Part shown: positions 1 to 5,748 of the stretch, in pieces
Layout: every line of letters starts with the position of its first letter
How positions within the stretch are numbered: the stretch's first letter is position 1
Assembly (NCBI GenBank): GCA_902475415.1
Contig: CABRZK010000131.1
Span: 1 to 7,072, forward strand
From: an uncultured Eubacterium sp.
GTDB taxonomy: Bacteria; Bacillota; Clostridia; Lachnospirales; Lachnospiraceae
Length of the DNA: 7,072 bases
Direction of reading: 5' to 3'
Program-made: the position numbers and the translations under genes
Notes under the pieces: generated by a model
The model's database searches: none
Told to the model about the DNA's origin: nothing
What the model saw: the letters and a program-made list of their open reading frames with translations, nothing else

Positions 1-777
1 TAACAAACTGGATACTGGCAAAACGGCATTTTCATCCCGGATCAGTGCTGCTGCAATTCGTGTCACAGCCATGGCAACTCCATAATATGTGGCACCTTTT
101 TCTTCAATAATCTGATAGGCACTTTCCCGGACTCTGCGATAAATCTGATCCATGGCATGTACATGGTCATAATGTCCCCGCATCTCGCAGAAATCATGCA
201 TCGGAATTCCTGCAACATTTGCTCCACTCCACACTGCCAGTTCACTGTCTCCATGTTCCCCAATGATCATGGCATGCACACTGGCGGAGTCCACATGAAG
301 ATGTTCACTGAGCAGATATTGAAATCTGGCAGAATCCAGTACTGTTCCGCTGCCAATTACCCTCTCTTTCGGATATCCAGATATTTTCCATGCTGCATAG
401 GTCAGAATGTCCACCGGATTACTGACAATCAGTAGGATTCCTTCAAAATTCTGTGCCACAATCTGCGGAATAATCGTTTTGAATATCTCCACATTTTTAT
501 GAACCAGTGCCGTACGGCTTTCTCCTGGCTTCTGTGCTGCCCCTGCTGTGATAATAATCAGTCCACAGTCTCCCACATCCGAATAATCCCCGGCATATAT
601 CTGCATCATATGGGCAAACGGTCTCCCATGCGCAATGTCTGCCGCTTCTCCATGCGCCTTTTTCTGATTGGCATCAATCAATACAAGTTCTGAAAATAAT
701 CCTTTCTGCATCAGGGCAAATGCTGTGGAAGCTCCTACAAATCCACATCCGATAACTGCCGCTTTCTGTCTGTTCAT
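1..777 (-). CDS. ldh: L-lactate dehydrogenase, C-terminus cut by window edge
   Basis: NAD-dependent L-lactate dehydrogenase: cytoplasmic reduction of pyruvate to lactate, regenerating NAD+ in fermentation. The 259 visible codons start at an ATG with AGGAGG (787-792) 9 nt upstream. Visible motifs: Rossmann loop GCGFVG (residues 10-15), NAD-ribose acid D35, the specificity-loop segment AAQKPGESR (80-88) with Q82 and R88, NPVD (120-123), LDSARF (147-152) with D148 and substrate-binding R151, GEHGD (173-177) with catalytic H175, and GATYYGVA (228-235). Gln at position 82 (classical residue 102) points to lactate rather than malate dehydrogenase, which has Arg there. The family is usually about 315 residues, so roughly 55 are missing. 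Odd point: the residue matching the fructose-bisphosphate-binding Arg173 is Gln (Q153). The gene lies 241 bp downstream of the amidohydrolase on the same strand, so it probably has its own promoter, but I could not place one convincingly. Confidence 0.94.
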   Translation of the reverse strand, partial: MNRQKAAVIGCGFVGASTAFALMQKGLFSELVLIDANQKKAHGEAADIAHGRPFAHMMQIYAGDYSDVGDCGLIIITAGAAQKPGESRTALVHKNVEIFKTIIPQIVAQNFEGILLIVSNPVDILTYAAWKISGYPKERVIGSGTVLDSARFQYLLSEHLHVDSASVHAMIIGEHGDSELAVWSGANVAGIPMHDFCEMRGHYDHVHAMDQIYRRVRESAYQIIEEKGATYYGVAMAVTRIAAALIRDENAVLPVSSLL

Positions 778-822
778 AGTTCTGATCCTCCTGATCTGTT
801 CCAGATTTCACGGTTTTCAGAT

Positions 823-861
823 AAACAGAAAAATGCAAAAATCACTTTGCACTGTCTGTTT
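823..861 (-). repeat. stem-loop in the ldh 5' leader
   Basis: AAACAG (823-828) pairs with CTGTTT (856-861), and inside it TGCAAA (834-839) pairs with TTTGCA (846-851). The two stems are separated by a 5/4-nt internal loop, with a 6-nt apical loop. The element lies about 45 nt upstream of the ldh start codon. Neither side carries a long T-run, so it is not a standard terminator. It may be a leader structure or operator, but no function is shown. Confidence 0.35.
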
Positions 862-926
862 TTCCATGATTTCTGTGCTATTTTTCCCCAAATAGCGTAT
901 TTTATACAGATTCAGAAGCATAGGAT

Positions 927-987
927 TTTTATTTGAAACACAGCATAGCATTTATTTTCAGGTTTAAATCTGCTGTTTTATTTGAAA
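927..987. repeat. 12-bp direct repeats flanking an AT-rich inverted repeat
   Basis: TTTTATTTGAAA occurs exactly at 927-938 and 976-987 (49-bp period). Between them ACAGCA (940-945) can pair with TGCTGT (971-976), and inside that ATTTA (950-954) can pair with TAAAT (965-969). The stretch begins about 30 bp past the amidohydrolase stop codon. It may serve as a weak, imperfect terminator for that unit or as a regulatory site for ldh. Its AT-richness makes chance repeats more likely. Confidence 0.35.
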
Positions 988-1018
988 TATTTTACTCTCG
1001 TACATACGCAGAATATAT

Positions 1019-1972
1019 TTATTTTTCAACCCCAAGGCTTCCTGCAAGCAATTTCTTCGGATTCTTCCGATACACCAGTTCCTGCATTTCCGCGTTCAGT
1101 CCCTGATCCATCGCTTCTGCCAGTTTGCAGCACAGTGATAACGGTGTAAACGGTGTATCACTGCCATACAGAATGTGATCTTTTGTGGTCATCTGGCAAA
1201 GGTTTCCATACTGTTTCGGCATGGCAGTTCCTCCCAGATCGTAGTAAAGTCCTGCCAGACATTTTGCAATATCCACACTGCCATCCGGACAGAGCATTTT
1301 GGACATAGATGCCACACGGTCACTGATAATTGGCAGATATGCACCGGCGTGCGGAATCACAAACCGGATATCGGGATATTTATTTAACGTTCCTGTCAGA
1401 ATCAGATTCATAACCGCGCGACAGGTATCAAAGAAAAACTCCATCATCGGATACGGAAGTGTCTCATTTACCCCCTGTGGAATTGCCCCTGGTTCTGTCG
1501 GATGAATCAATACCACTGCTTTTGCCTGATTTAATATCTCCATCACAGGTTCCAGTCTGGCATCTCCCAGATACATACCGCAGGAATTTGTCTGCAGTGC
1601 AAAACCGGTCACATGTAATTTATCAATGCAATAGACTGCTTCCTCTAACGATGCCTCGATTTCAGGCAGCGGAAGGCTTGCAAAAACCCCAAATTTGTCC
1701 GGATATTTCTTCATCAATCCGGCTCCGTATTCATTGGATGCTCTCGCTATCTCAATAGCTTCTGTTGCATCTCCCATATGTAAATGTGGAGATGAAATCG
1801 ACAGCACACTGTAACTGATTCCCAGTTGTTCCATGGATGCCAGTTGAATTTCTTCGTTCCACTCCGGTTTTGGGAAACCACCATCCAGTAATCTCATGCC
1901 TCTTTTTTTCAGCATCTCATTATATGCCGGTGGAAAATAATGTGCGTGAATATCAATTTTTTCTTTCAACAT
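1019..1972 (-). CDS. Amidohydrolase-2 family metal-dependent hydrolase/decarboxylase (ACMSD-like)
   Basis: A 317-residue TIM-barrel protein of the amidohydrolase-2 family, which includes 2-amino-3-carboxymuconate-6-semialdehyde decarboxylase (ACMSD) and gamma-resorcylate or 6-methylsalicylate decarboxylases. The metal-site motifs are in the expected order: HAH at 9-11 (H9, H11), IHPTEPG with H157, FVIPHAG with the probable catalytic H208, and LYGSDTPF with D272. The length fits the family. There is no signal peptide, so it should be cytoplasmic. The start codon lies inside the end of the HD-domain gene (7-bp overlap), and GGGAG (1981-1985) is 8 nt upstream, so the two are very likely translationally coupled and co-transcribed. 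The family can hydrolyse or decarboxylate many small acids, and the true substrate cannot be read from sequence. The family assignment is firm; the reaction is not. Confidence 0.9.
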   Translation of the reverse strand: MLKEKIDIHAHYFPPAYNEMLKKRGMRLLDGGFPKPEWNEEIQLASMEQLGISYSVLSISSPHLHMGDATEAIEIARASNEYGAGLMKKYPDKFGVFASLPLPEIEASLEEAVYCIDKLHVTGFALQTNSCGMYLGDARLEPVMEILNQAKAVVLIHPTEPGAIPQGVNETLPYPMMEFFFDTCRAVMNLILTGTLNKYPDIRFVIPHAGAYLPIISDRVASMSKMLCPDGSVDIAKCLAGLYYDLGGTAMPKQYGNLCQMTTKDHILYGSDTPFTPLSLCCKLAEAMDQGLNAEMQELVYRKNPKKLLAGSLGVEK

Positions 1973-2604
1973 TCCATACTCTCCCTTTCCGTTTTCTCTT
2001 CTTTCGGCCGGTCATCGATAATATTTCCATTCTTTATATTTTTCTCAAAAAAGTTTTCATTCGCATAATCCCACAAAGTCTGCGAGCCCTCTGCGGTGTG
2101 CGCATTGCGTTTCATGATCTGGCTTATGGCAATGCCATGTTCTTTCCATGCCACGCCACCATTTACCGTATTCAGCATAGCCGGCTGTATGTTGTCCATC
2201 GTATGAGCAAACTTTGCCTCCGGTGTCTCACCGGCTTCAAATTCTTCCCAGATATCTCTCAGTTTTTTCTGCTGATCTTCCGGCAGCAGAGCATAAATCC
2301 GGTCTGCGGCTTTGCATTCCCGTTCTCTCTGCGTTTTGATTCCTTCTTTATCATAAGCGTAAGTATCACCTGCATCAATTTCCACGATATCATGGATCAG
2401 AAGCATCGTAACTGTCCGCAGCACATCAATTTTTTCATTTGCATACTCAGACAATAAAATCGTCATAATCGCCATATGCCAGGCATGTTCTGCATCATTT
2501 TCCCTGCGCACACCATCAGATATTTTTGTCTGACGCTGAATAAATTTTTCTTTATCTATCTCTTTGATAAAATCAAACTGTCGTTCCAACCGTTCTTTGT
2601 CCAT
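1966..2604 (-). CDS. HD-domain phosphohydrolase, YfbR/HDDC2-like
   Basis: A 212-residue HD-superfamily protein resembling YfbR and HDDC2, which are metal-dependent 5'-nucleotidases acting on deoxynucleoside monophosphates. Visible ligands: H40 in NDAEHAWHMA, the HD pair H71-D72 in LLIHDIVEIDAGDTYAYD, and a distal D137 in AHTMDNIQPA. EIDAGDT directly after HD is characteristic of this subfamily. I chose the ATG at 2604 because AGGAGG (2615-2620) lies 10 nt upstream. An in-frame ATG at 2691 would add 29 residues but lies inside the promoter, upstream of the expected transcript start. The stop overlaps the start of the amidohydrolase by 7 bp. The C-terminal tail (about 190-212) is highly charged. 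Nucleotidase activity is inferred from family; the substrate is uncertain. Confidence 0.9.
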   Translation of the reverse strand: MDKERLERQFDFIKEIDKEKFIQRQTKISDGVRRENDAEHAWHMAIMTILLSEYANEKIDVLRTVTMLLIHDIVEIDAGDTYAYDKEGIKTQRERECKAADRIYALLPEDQQKKLRDIWEEFEAGETPEAKFAHTMDNIQPAMLNTVNGGVAWKEHGIAISQIMKRNAHTAEGSQTLWDYANENFFEKNIKNGNIIDDRPKEEKTERESMEC

Positions 2605-2614
2605 CCTGTACAAT

Positions 2615-2620
2615 CCTCCT
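2615..2620 (-). promoter_or_regulatory. ribosome binding site of the HD-domain gene
   Basis: A perfect AGGAGG on the minus strand, 10 nt upstream of the ATG at 2604. It decides the start in favour of the 212-residue form over the 241-residue form beginning at 2691. Confidence 0.85.
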
Positions 2621-2679
2621 GACCGGCATTCTCTGACTTCTTTTTTCAAATATGTAACCTTCTGACTGCCGTTATTTTT

Positions 2680-2708
2680 ATTATATGTCACCTTACAGAC
2701 AATAGCAA
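2680..2708 (-). promoter_or_regulatory. sigma-A-type promoter for the HD/amidohydrolase unit
   Basis: On the minus strand, TTGCTA (-35, 2703-2708) is separated by 17 nt from a consensus TATAAT (-10, 2680-2685). The predicted transcript start is near 2673, giving a leader of about 70 nt before the ATG at 2604. It reads away from asnA. Confidence 0.72.
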
Positions 2709-2731
2709 TTTTTATTCGTTCCAGGAATGCA

Positions 2732-2817
2732 TTTCATGCAAAATTCTATTTGACACTCACAATGCCCTATTCCAAATCATTTTTCCGACCGGATTTCATA
2801 AATTTTTCTATGTGAAA
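2732..2817. repeat. degenerate direct repeat between the divergent promoters
   Basis: Two 24-bp copies start with TTTCAT (2732-2737 and 2794-2799) and share TTCTAT and TGA further along. 17 of 24 positions match, at a 62-bp period. They lie upstream of both -35 boxes, where a shared regulator could bind. The region is AT-rich, so chance similarity is possible. Confidence 0.25.
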
Positions 2818-2830
2818 TAAGTATCAAATC

Positions 2831-2858
2831 TTGAAAAATCACGCTCAGATGCTATAAT
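2831..2858 (+). promoter_or_regulatory. strong sigma-A-type promoter of asnA
   Basis: TTGAAA (-35, 2831-2836), a 16-nt spacer, and consensus TATAAT (-10, 2853-2858) preceded by TGC, an extended -10. Transcription should start near 2865, leaving a leader of about 90 nt. This is the best promoter match in the window, and it fits high expression of a biosynthetic gene. Confidence 0.85.
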
Positions 2859-2863
2859 AAACA

Positions 2864-2901
2864 GTGGTTCTGTTAATATTTCTGTTACAGTTTAGAACCA
2901 C
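2864..2901 (+). repeat. inverted repeat at the asnA transcription start
   Basis: GTGGTTCT (2864-2871) and AGAACCAC (2894-2901) form a perfect 8-bp stem with a 22-nt loop, beginning at the predicted start of the asnA transcript. The octamer TTCTGTTA is repeated at 2868-2875 and 2880-2887. No T-run follows, so it is not a terminator. It could be an operator or a 5' mRNA hairpin. Confidence 0.55.
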
Positions 2902-2941
2902 CTATTTTACATAAAGAGTTGTAAAAAATAAAAATGATTTT

Positions 2942-2948
2942 AGAGGAG
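2942..2948 (+). promoter_or_regulatory. ribosome binding site of asnA
   Basis: AGAGGAG, 6 nt upstream of the ATG at 2955. It selects this start over the in-frame ATG at 2934, which has no ribosome binding site and whose first codons would contain this one. Confidence 0.85.
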
Positions 2949-2954
2949 ATTTTC

Positions 2955-3965
2955 ATGGGTACCATTACTATTCCAAAAGGTTATAAATCTGACCTCAATC
3001 TGCATGACACCCAGATTGCGATCAAAACAGTCAAAGATTTCTTTCAGACCCGCCTGGCACAGGAATTAAACCTTGCCCGTGTGTCTGCACCATTATTTGT
3101 TGATCCGGCTTCCGGATTGAACGACAACTTAAACGGTGTGGAGCGCCCGGTAAGCTTTGATATCGCAGAGCAGGACGGACGTATCGCAGAGGTTGTACAT
3201 TCTCTGGCAAAATGGAAACGTTATGCATTAGATAAATATGATTTTGAGCCAGGTTCTGGTCTGTATACTGACATGAACGCCATTCGACGTGATGAGGTCA
3301 CTGACAATATCCATTCTATTTTCGTTGATCAGTGGGACTGGGAGAAAGTAATTGAGAAAAATCAGAGAAATCTGGATACATTAAAAGAAACTGTCCGTCA
3401 GGTATACAAAGTACTGCGCAAGACAGAAAAATACATGTCCATTCAGTATGATTATATCCATGAAATCTTGCCAAAAGATATTTTCTTCGTAACAACACAT
3501 GAGCTGGAAGAAATGTTCCCGGATTACACTCCGAAGGAACGTGAGTACTATATCGCTCAGGCCAAAGGTGCTGTCTGCATCATGCAGATTGGTGATACTC
3601 TGGAATCCGGCGAGCCACATGACGGTCGTGCGCCGGATTATGATGACTGGGCTTTAAATGCAGATATCGTTGTATATTATCCGGTCCTTGACATTGCACT
3701 GGAGCTTTCTTCCATGGGTATCCGTGTTGACGAGGTATCTCTGAAGGAGCAGCTGGATAAGGCAGGCTGCCCGGAGCGCGCAGACCTTCCTTTCCAGAAA
3801 GCAATCCTGAACAAAAAGCTTCCATACACTATGGGTGGTGGAATCGGTCAGTCCCGTATCTGTATGTTCTTCCTGCGCAAAGCACATATTGGTGAAGTTC
3901 AGTGCTCTCTCTGGCCAGAAGAAATGGAGAAAGAATTAAAAGCTGCCGGTATTCAGTTGCTGTAG
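2955..3965 (+). CDS. asnA: Aspartate--ammonia ligase (asparagine synthetase A)
   Basis: Cytoplasmic enzyme making asparagine from aspartate, ammonia and ATP (AMP-forming), with a fold like class II aminoacyl-tRNA synthetases. The product is 336 residues, the usual size (the E. coli protein is 330). Conserved blocks in order: GLNDNLNGVERPV (54-66), VHSLAKWKR (82-90 region), GLYTDMNAIRRDE (102-114), HSIFVDQWDWE (120-130), PHDGRAPDYDDW (221-232), ELSSMGIRVD (250-259), and the motif-3-like GGGIGQSRICM (294-304). By alignment from memory, D57, R111 and Q126 match E. coli catalytic residues D46, R100 and Q116. The start follows AGAGGAG with 6-nt spacing. The gene has its own strong promoter and a terminator at 4074-4141, so it is probably monocistronic. 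It uses free ammonia rather than glutamine, which suits an ammonia-rich anaerobic habitat. Confidence 0.97.
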   Translation: MGTITIPKGYKSDLNLHDTQIAIKTVKDFFQTRLAQELNLARVSAPLFVDPASGLNDNLNGVERPVSFDIAEQDGRIAEVVHSLAKWKRYALDKYDFEPGSGLYTDMNAIRRDEVTDNIHSIFVDQWDWEKVIEKNQRNLDTLKETVRQVYKVLRKTEKYMSIQYDYIHEILPKDIFFVTTHELEEMFPDYTPKEREYYIAQAKGAVCIMQIGDTLESGEPHDGRAPDYDDWALNADIVVYYPVLDIALELSSMGIRVDEVSLKEQLDKAGCPERADLPFQKAILNKKLPYTMGGGIGQSRICMFFLRKAHIGEVQCSLWPEEMEKELKAAGIQLL

Positions 3966-3978
3966 GCAACAGCATGTG

Positions 3979-4039
3979 GTTTGAATAAATATCCCTCAGA
4001 AATAAATGGTCTTGTTTCTGCACCATACTTATTTCAAAC
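3979..4039 (+). other. structured 3' region of the asnA transcript, possible pseudoknot
   Basis: GTTTGAATAA (3979-3988) pairs with TTAT-T-TCAAAC (4029-4039) with one bulged T. Inside, CAGAAA (3997-4002) pairs with TTTCTG (4015-4020). ATGGT (4006-4010) also pairs with ACCAT (4022-4026). The two inner pairings interleave, so they either form a pseudoknot or exclude each other. The element lies between the asnA stop and a terminator, upstream of the MATE gene. I recognise no known riboswitch family. Confidence 0.4.
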
Positions 4040-4073
4040 TCATGATACCAACCCTCACAAAAAACAAACAAAT

Positions 4074-4141
4074 GGAAAGAGACTCCAAACATAAAAACAA
4101 ACATTCATCCCTGTGTTTTTGAGTCTCTTTCCTTTTATTTT
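4074..4141 (+). terminator. Rho-independent terminator after asnA
   Basis: GGAAAGAGACTC (4074-4085) and GAGTCTCTTTCC (4121-4132) form a perfect 12-bp stem, followed directly by TTTTATTTT. The 35-nt apical part can fold further (AAACA with TGTTT). On the other strand the stem is followed by a T-rich tract, so it may work in both directions. It separates asnA from the MATE gene. Confidence 0.85.
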
Positions 4142-4204
4142 GTACAACTATGTTCTCAAAATACTTGATTTCAAAAATTTCTGGAACATATTGCGATACT
4201 ATTT

Positions 4205-4210
4205 GGAGAG
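4205..4210 (+). promoter_or_regulatory. ribosome binding site of the MATE gene
   Basis: GGAGAG, 4 nt before the ATG at 4215 (its GGAG core is 6 nt away). It supports this start over the in-frame GTG at 4113, which lies inside the terminator hairpin. Confidence 0.7.
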
Positions 4211-4214
4211 AAAC

Positions 4215-5549
4215 ATGAATTATAAAAGAATCAATTGGAATGAATTAAAGCCGGAAATCCGGCAGGTCTGGCAGCTTAGCCTTCCTGCCATTCTGACGCA
4301 GATCACTACCATCGCCATGCAATACATCGATTCTGCCATGGTCGGTGCGCTGGGAGCTTCTGCCTCTGCTGCTATCGGTCTGGTTGTTGCAATGACCTGG
4401 CTGTATAATGGTGTTTTGTCTGCTGTTTCTGCCGGCTTTTCGGTACAGGTTGCCCATCATATCGGAGCCGGACATGATCAGGATGCCAGAAATGTGGTCC
4501 GTCATGGTCTGATCAGCGCACTGATCATTTCCGGGATATTGTGTCTGTCCGGAATATTGCTAGCGCATCCGCTTCCGATCGTGCTGGGTGGAGACCCGGC
4601 GATTTGTCCGGATGCAACCGCATATTTTTTTGTCTATGCGCTGATGATACCTTTTTCACAGCTGAATTCACTGACTTCCGCATTTCTACAATGCAGTGGA
4701 GATATGGTCACGCCAAGTATCCTAAATGCCATTATGTGCGTTCTGGATGTTGTTTTTAATGCGTTACTGATTCCGCATTTTGGTGTCCTCGGTGCCGGAA
4801 TGGGTACTACTCTGGCCTGTGCAGTCATCAGTCTCATCATGACCTGGCGATGCTGTATTTCCAATCAGCATCTGCATTTGCGTACTTCCGACAGCCATCC
4901 GTTCACACCTGAAATTTTACGGAAGGCATTTCAGATTGGCATGCCGGTCGCCGTACAGGAAATTGCCATGAATGGTGCCATGGTCATGTCAACGCGTATC
5001 ATTGCTCCTCTGGGCGCCACTGCCATTGCAGCGAATTCCTTTGCCGTCACGGCCGAGAGCCTGTGTTACATGCCCGGATATGGGCTCGGATCCGCTGCCA
5101 CCACGCTAGTTGGCCGCAGCATCGGTGCCGGTGAACTCAAAACGGCCAAACGATATGGCAATATCTGCACTGCTATGGGTGCCATTTTCATGGGATGTAC
5201 CGGTGCAGTAATGATGTTTGCCTGTCCTCTGGTGTTCCGGCTTCTGACACCCGATACAGCCGTCCGTGCTCTGGCTGTTCATATCCTGCGCATTGAGTTA
5301 CTGGCTGAACCGCTTTTTGGCGTCTCCATTGTAGCTGCCGGTGCACTGCGGGGAACCGGTGATACTTTTGTTCCAAGTCTGATGAATCTGGGCAGTATCT
5401 GGCTTGTCCGCATCGGGCTTGCACTGATTCTGGTCAGACGCCTGGGGCTCACAGGAATGTGGATTGCCATGTCGATTGAGCTTTGTGTCCGTGGACTGTT
5501 GATGCTGTATCGCCAGCATACGACAAAATATTATCGACTAAAGGTATAA
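4215..5549 (+). CDS. MATE family multidrug/toxin efflux transporter
   Basis: A 444-residue inner-membrane exporter of the MATE (NorM/DinF) family, using an Na+ or H+ gradient to expel cationic or aromatic compounds. Its length is typical and about 12 hydrophobic segments are visible: near 18-40, 52-75, 97-118, 135-157, 165-187, 191-212, 240-262, 268-290, 316-338, 352-375, 388-408 and 412-432. There are two homologous halves. Each begins with a short charged helix and a LPAILTQ- or MPVAVQE-type segment (23-29, 243-249), and each carries a GAG loop motif after its second helix (84-86 in HHIGAGHDQDA, 304-306 in RSIGAGELKTA). The conserved GALRGTGDTFVPS lies at 376-388. The substrate cannot be deduced. 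The promoter is unclear: TTGATT (4165-4170), 18 nt, TATTGC (4189-4194) is a poor match. The gene may otherwise depend on read-through from asnA. It ends at a shared bidirectional terminator. Confidence 0.93.
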   Translation: MNYKRINWNELKPEIRQVWQLSLPAILTQITTIAMQYIDSAMVGALGASASAAIGLVVAMTWLYNGVLSAVSAGFSVQVAHHIGAGHDQDARNVVRHGLISALIISGILCLSGILLAHPLPIVLGGDPAICPDATAYFFVYALMIPFSQLNSLTSAFLQCSGDMVTPSILNAIMCVLDVVFNALLIPHFGVLGAGMGTTLACAVISLIMTWRCCISNQHLHLRTSDSHPFTPEILRKAFQIGMPVAVQEIAMNGAMVMSTRIIAPLGATAIAANSFAVTAESLCYMPGYGLGSAATTLVGRSIGAGELKTAKRYGNICTAMGAIFMGCTGAVMMFACPLVFRLLTPDTAVRALAVHILRIELLAEPLFGVSIVAAGALRGTGDTFVPSLMNLGSIWLVRIGLALILVRRLGLTGMWIAMSIELCVRGLLMLYRQHTTKYYRLKV

Positions 5550-5563
5550 ACATTCAGGAATGC

Positions 5564-5585
5564 TTGCTTTTTTGGGGAAAAGCAA
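5564..5585. repeat. perfect hairpin just after the MATE stop codon
   Basis: TTGCTTTT (5564-5571) and AAAAGCAA (5578-5585) form an 8-bp stem with a 6-nt TTGGGG loop, 14 nt past the MATE stop. No T-run follows, so it is not a terminator by itself. It might protect the 3' end of the message. Confidence 0.45.
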
Positions 5586-5609
5586 TTGATCCTATGAAAC
5601 TATTCTCAC

Positions 5610-5671
5610 AAAAAAAGACTTATCGTTGGAACTGTTTTTCTGCAGTCCCTGCGATAAGTCATTTTTATTTT
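5610..5671. terminator. bidirectional terminator between MATE and metH
   Basis: GACTTATCG (5617-5625) pairs perfectly with CGATAAGTC (5652-5660). After a 2/2 internal loop, GGAACTG (5628-5634) pairs with CAGTCCC (5643-5649) with one mismatch. The plus-strand side runs into ATTTTTATTTT, and the minus-strand side into seven Ts (5610-5616). It therefore can end both convergent transcripts. Confidence 0.87.
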
Positions 5672-5748
5672 ATCACCAGTCTCCAACGAGATCCGGATCA
5701 GCAAGTAATATTGCAAATACTATGCAATAATATTGAACTGAGATCATT

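Larger units (their letters stand above)
2605..2954. other. 350-bp divergent regulatory region between the HD gene and asnA
   Basis: This gene-free stretch holds two divergent promoters (2680-2708 on minus, 2831-2858 on plus), their leaders and ribosome binding sites, and several repeats between the -35 boxes. Repeats seen: TGCAT/ATGCA (2728-2732/2736-2740), ATTTCA/TGAAAT (2793-2798/2813-2818), and a degenerate 24-bp direct repeat (2732-2755 and 2794-2817). There is no supported small ORF and no T-box. Confidence 0.6.

Noticed and set aside
901..906. TATAAA on the minus strand as the ldh -10 box
   Set aside because: No recognisable -35 hexamer lies 16-18 nt upstream, so I do not list it as a promoter, although ldh must have one nearby.
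1837..2457. A 206-codon open frame on the plus strand opposite the HD and amidohydrolase genes
   Set aside because: It is antisense to two well-supported genes with conserved active sites. Its translation is Phe/Cys/Ser-rich with no recognisable domain, and it has no convincing ribosome binding site.
2605..2691. N-terminal extension of the HD protein from the ATG at 2691
   Set aside because: This start overlaps the promoter and lies upstream of the expected transcript start. The perfect ribosome binding site belongs to the ATG at 2604.
2750..2755. A perfect TTGACA -35 box on the plus strand
   Set aside because: No acceptable -10 box lies 16-18 nt downstream. The promoter at 2831-2858 is complete and better placed.
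2865..2954. T-box riboswitch in front of asnA
   Set aside because: The leader is only about 90 nt and lacks the T-box consensus, Stem I elements and a terminator/antiterminator pair.
2934..2954. Upstream ATG (2934) as the asnA start
   Set aside because: It has no ribosome binding site, and the real one (2942-2948) lies within the codons it would add.
4113..4214. N-terminal extension of the MATE protein from a GTG at 4113
   Set aside because: It would start inside the terminator hairpin, has no ribosome binding site, and adds residues unlike MATE N-termini. The ATG at 4215 has GGAGAG and gives the normal length.
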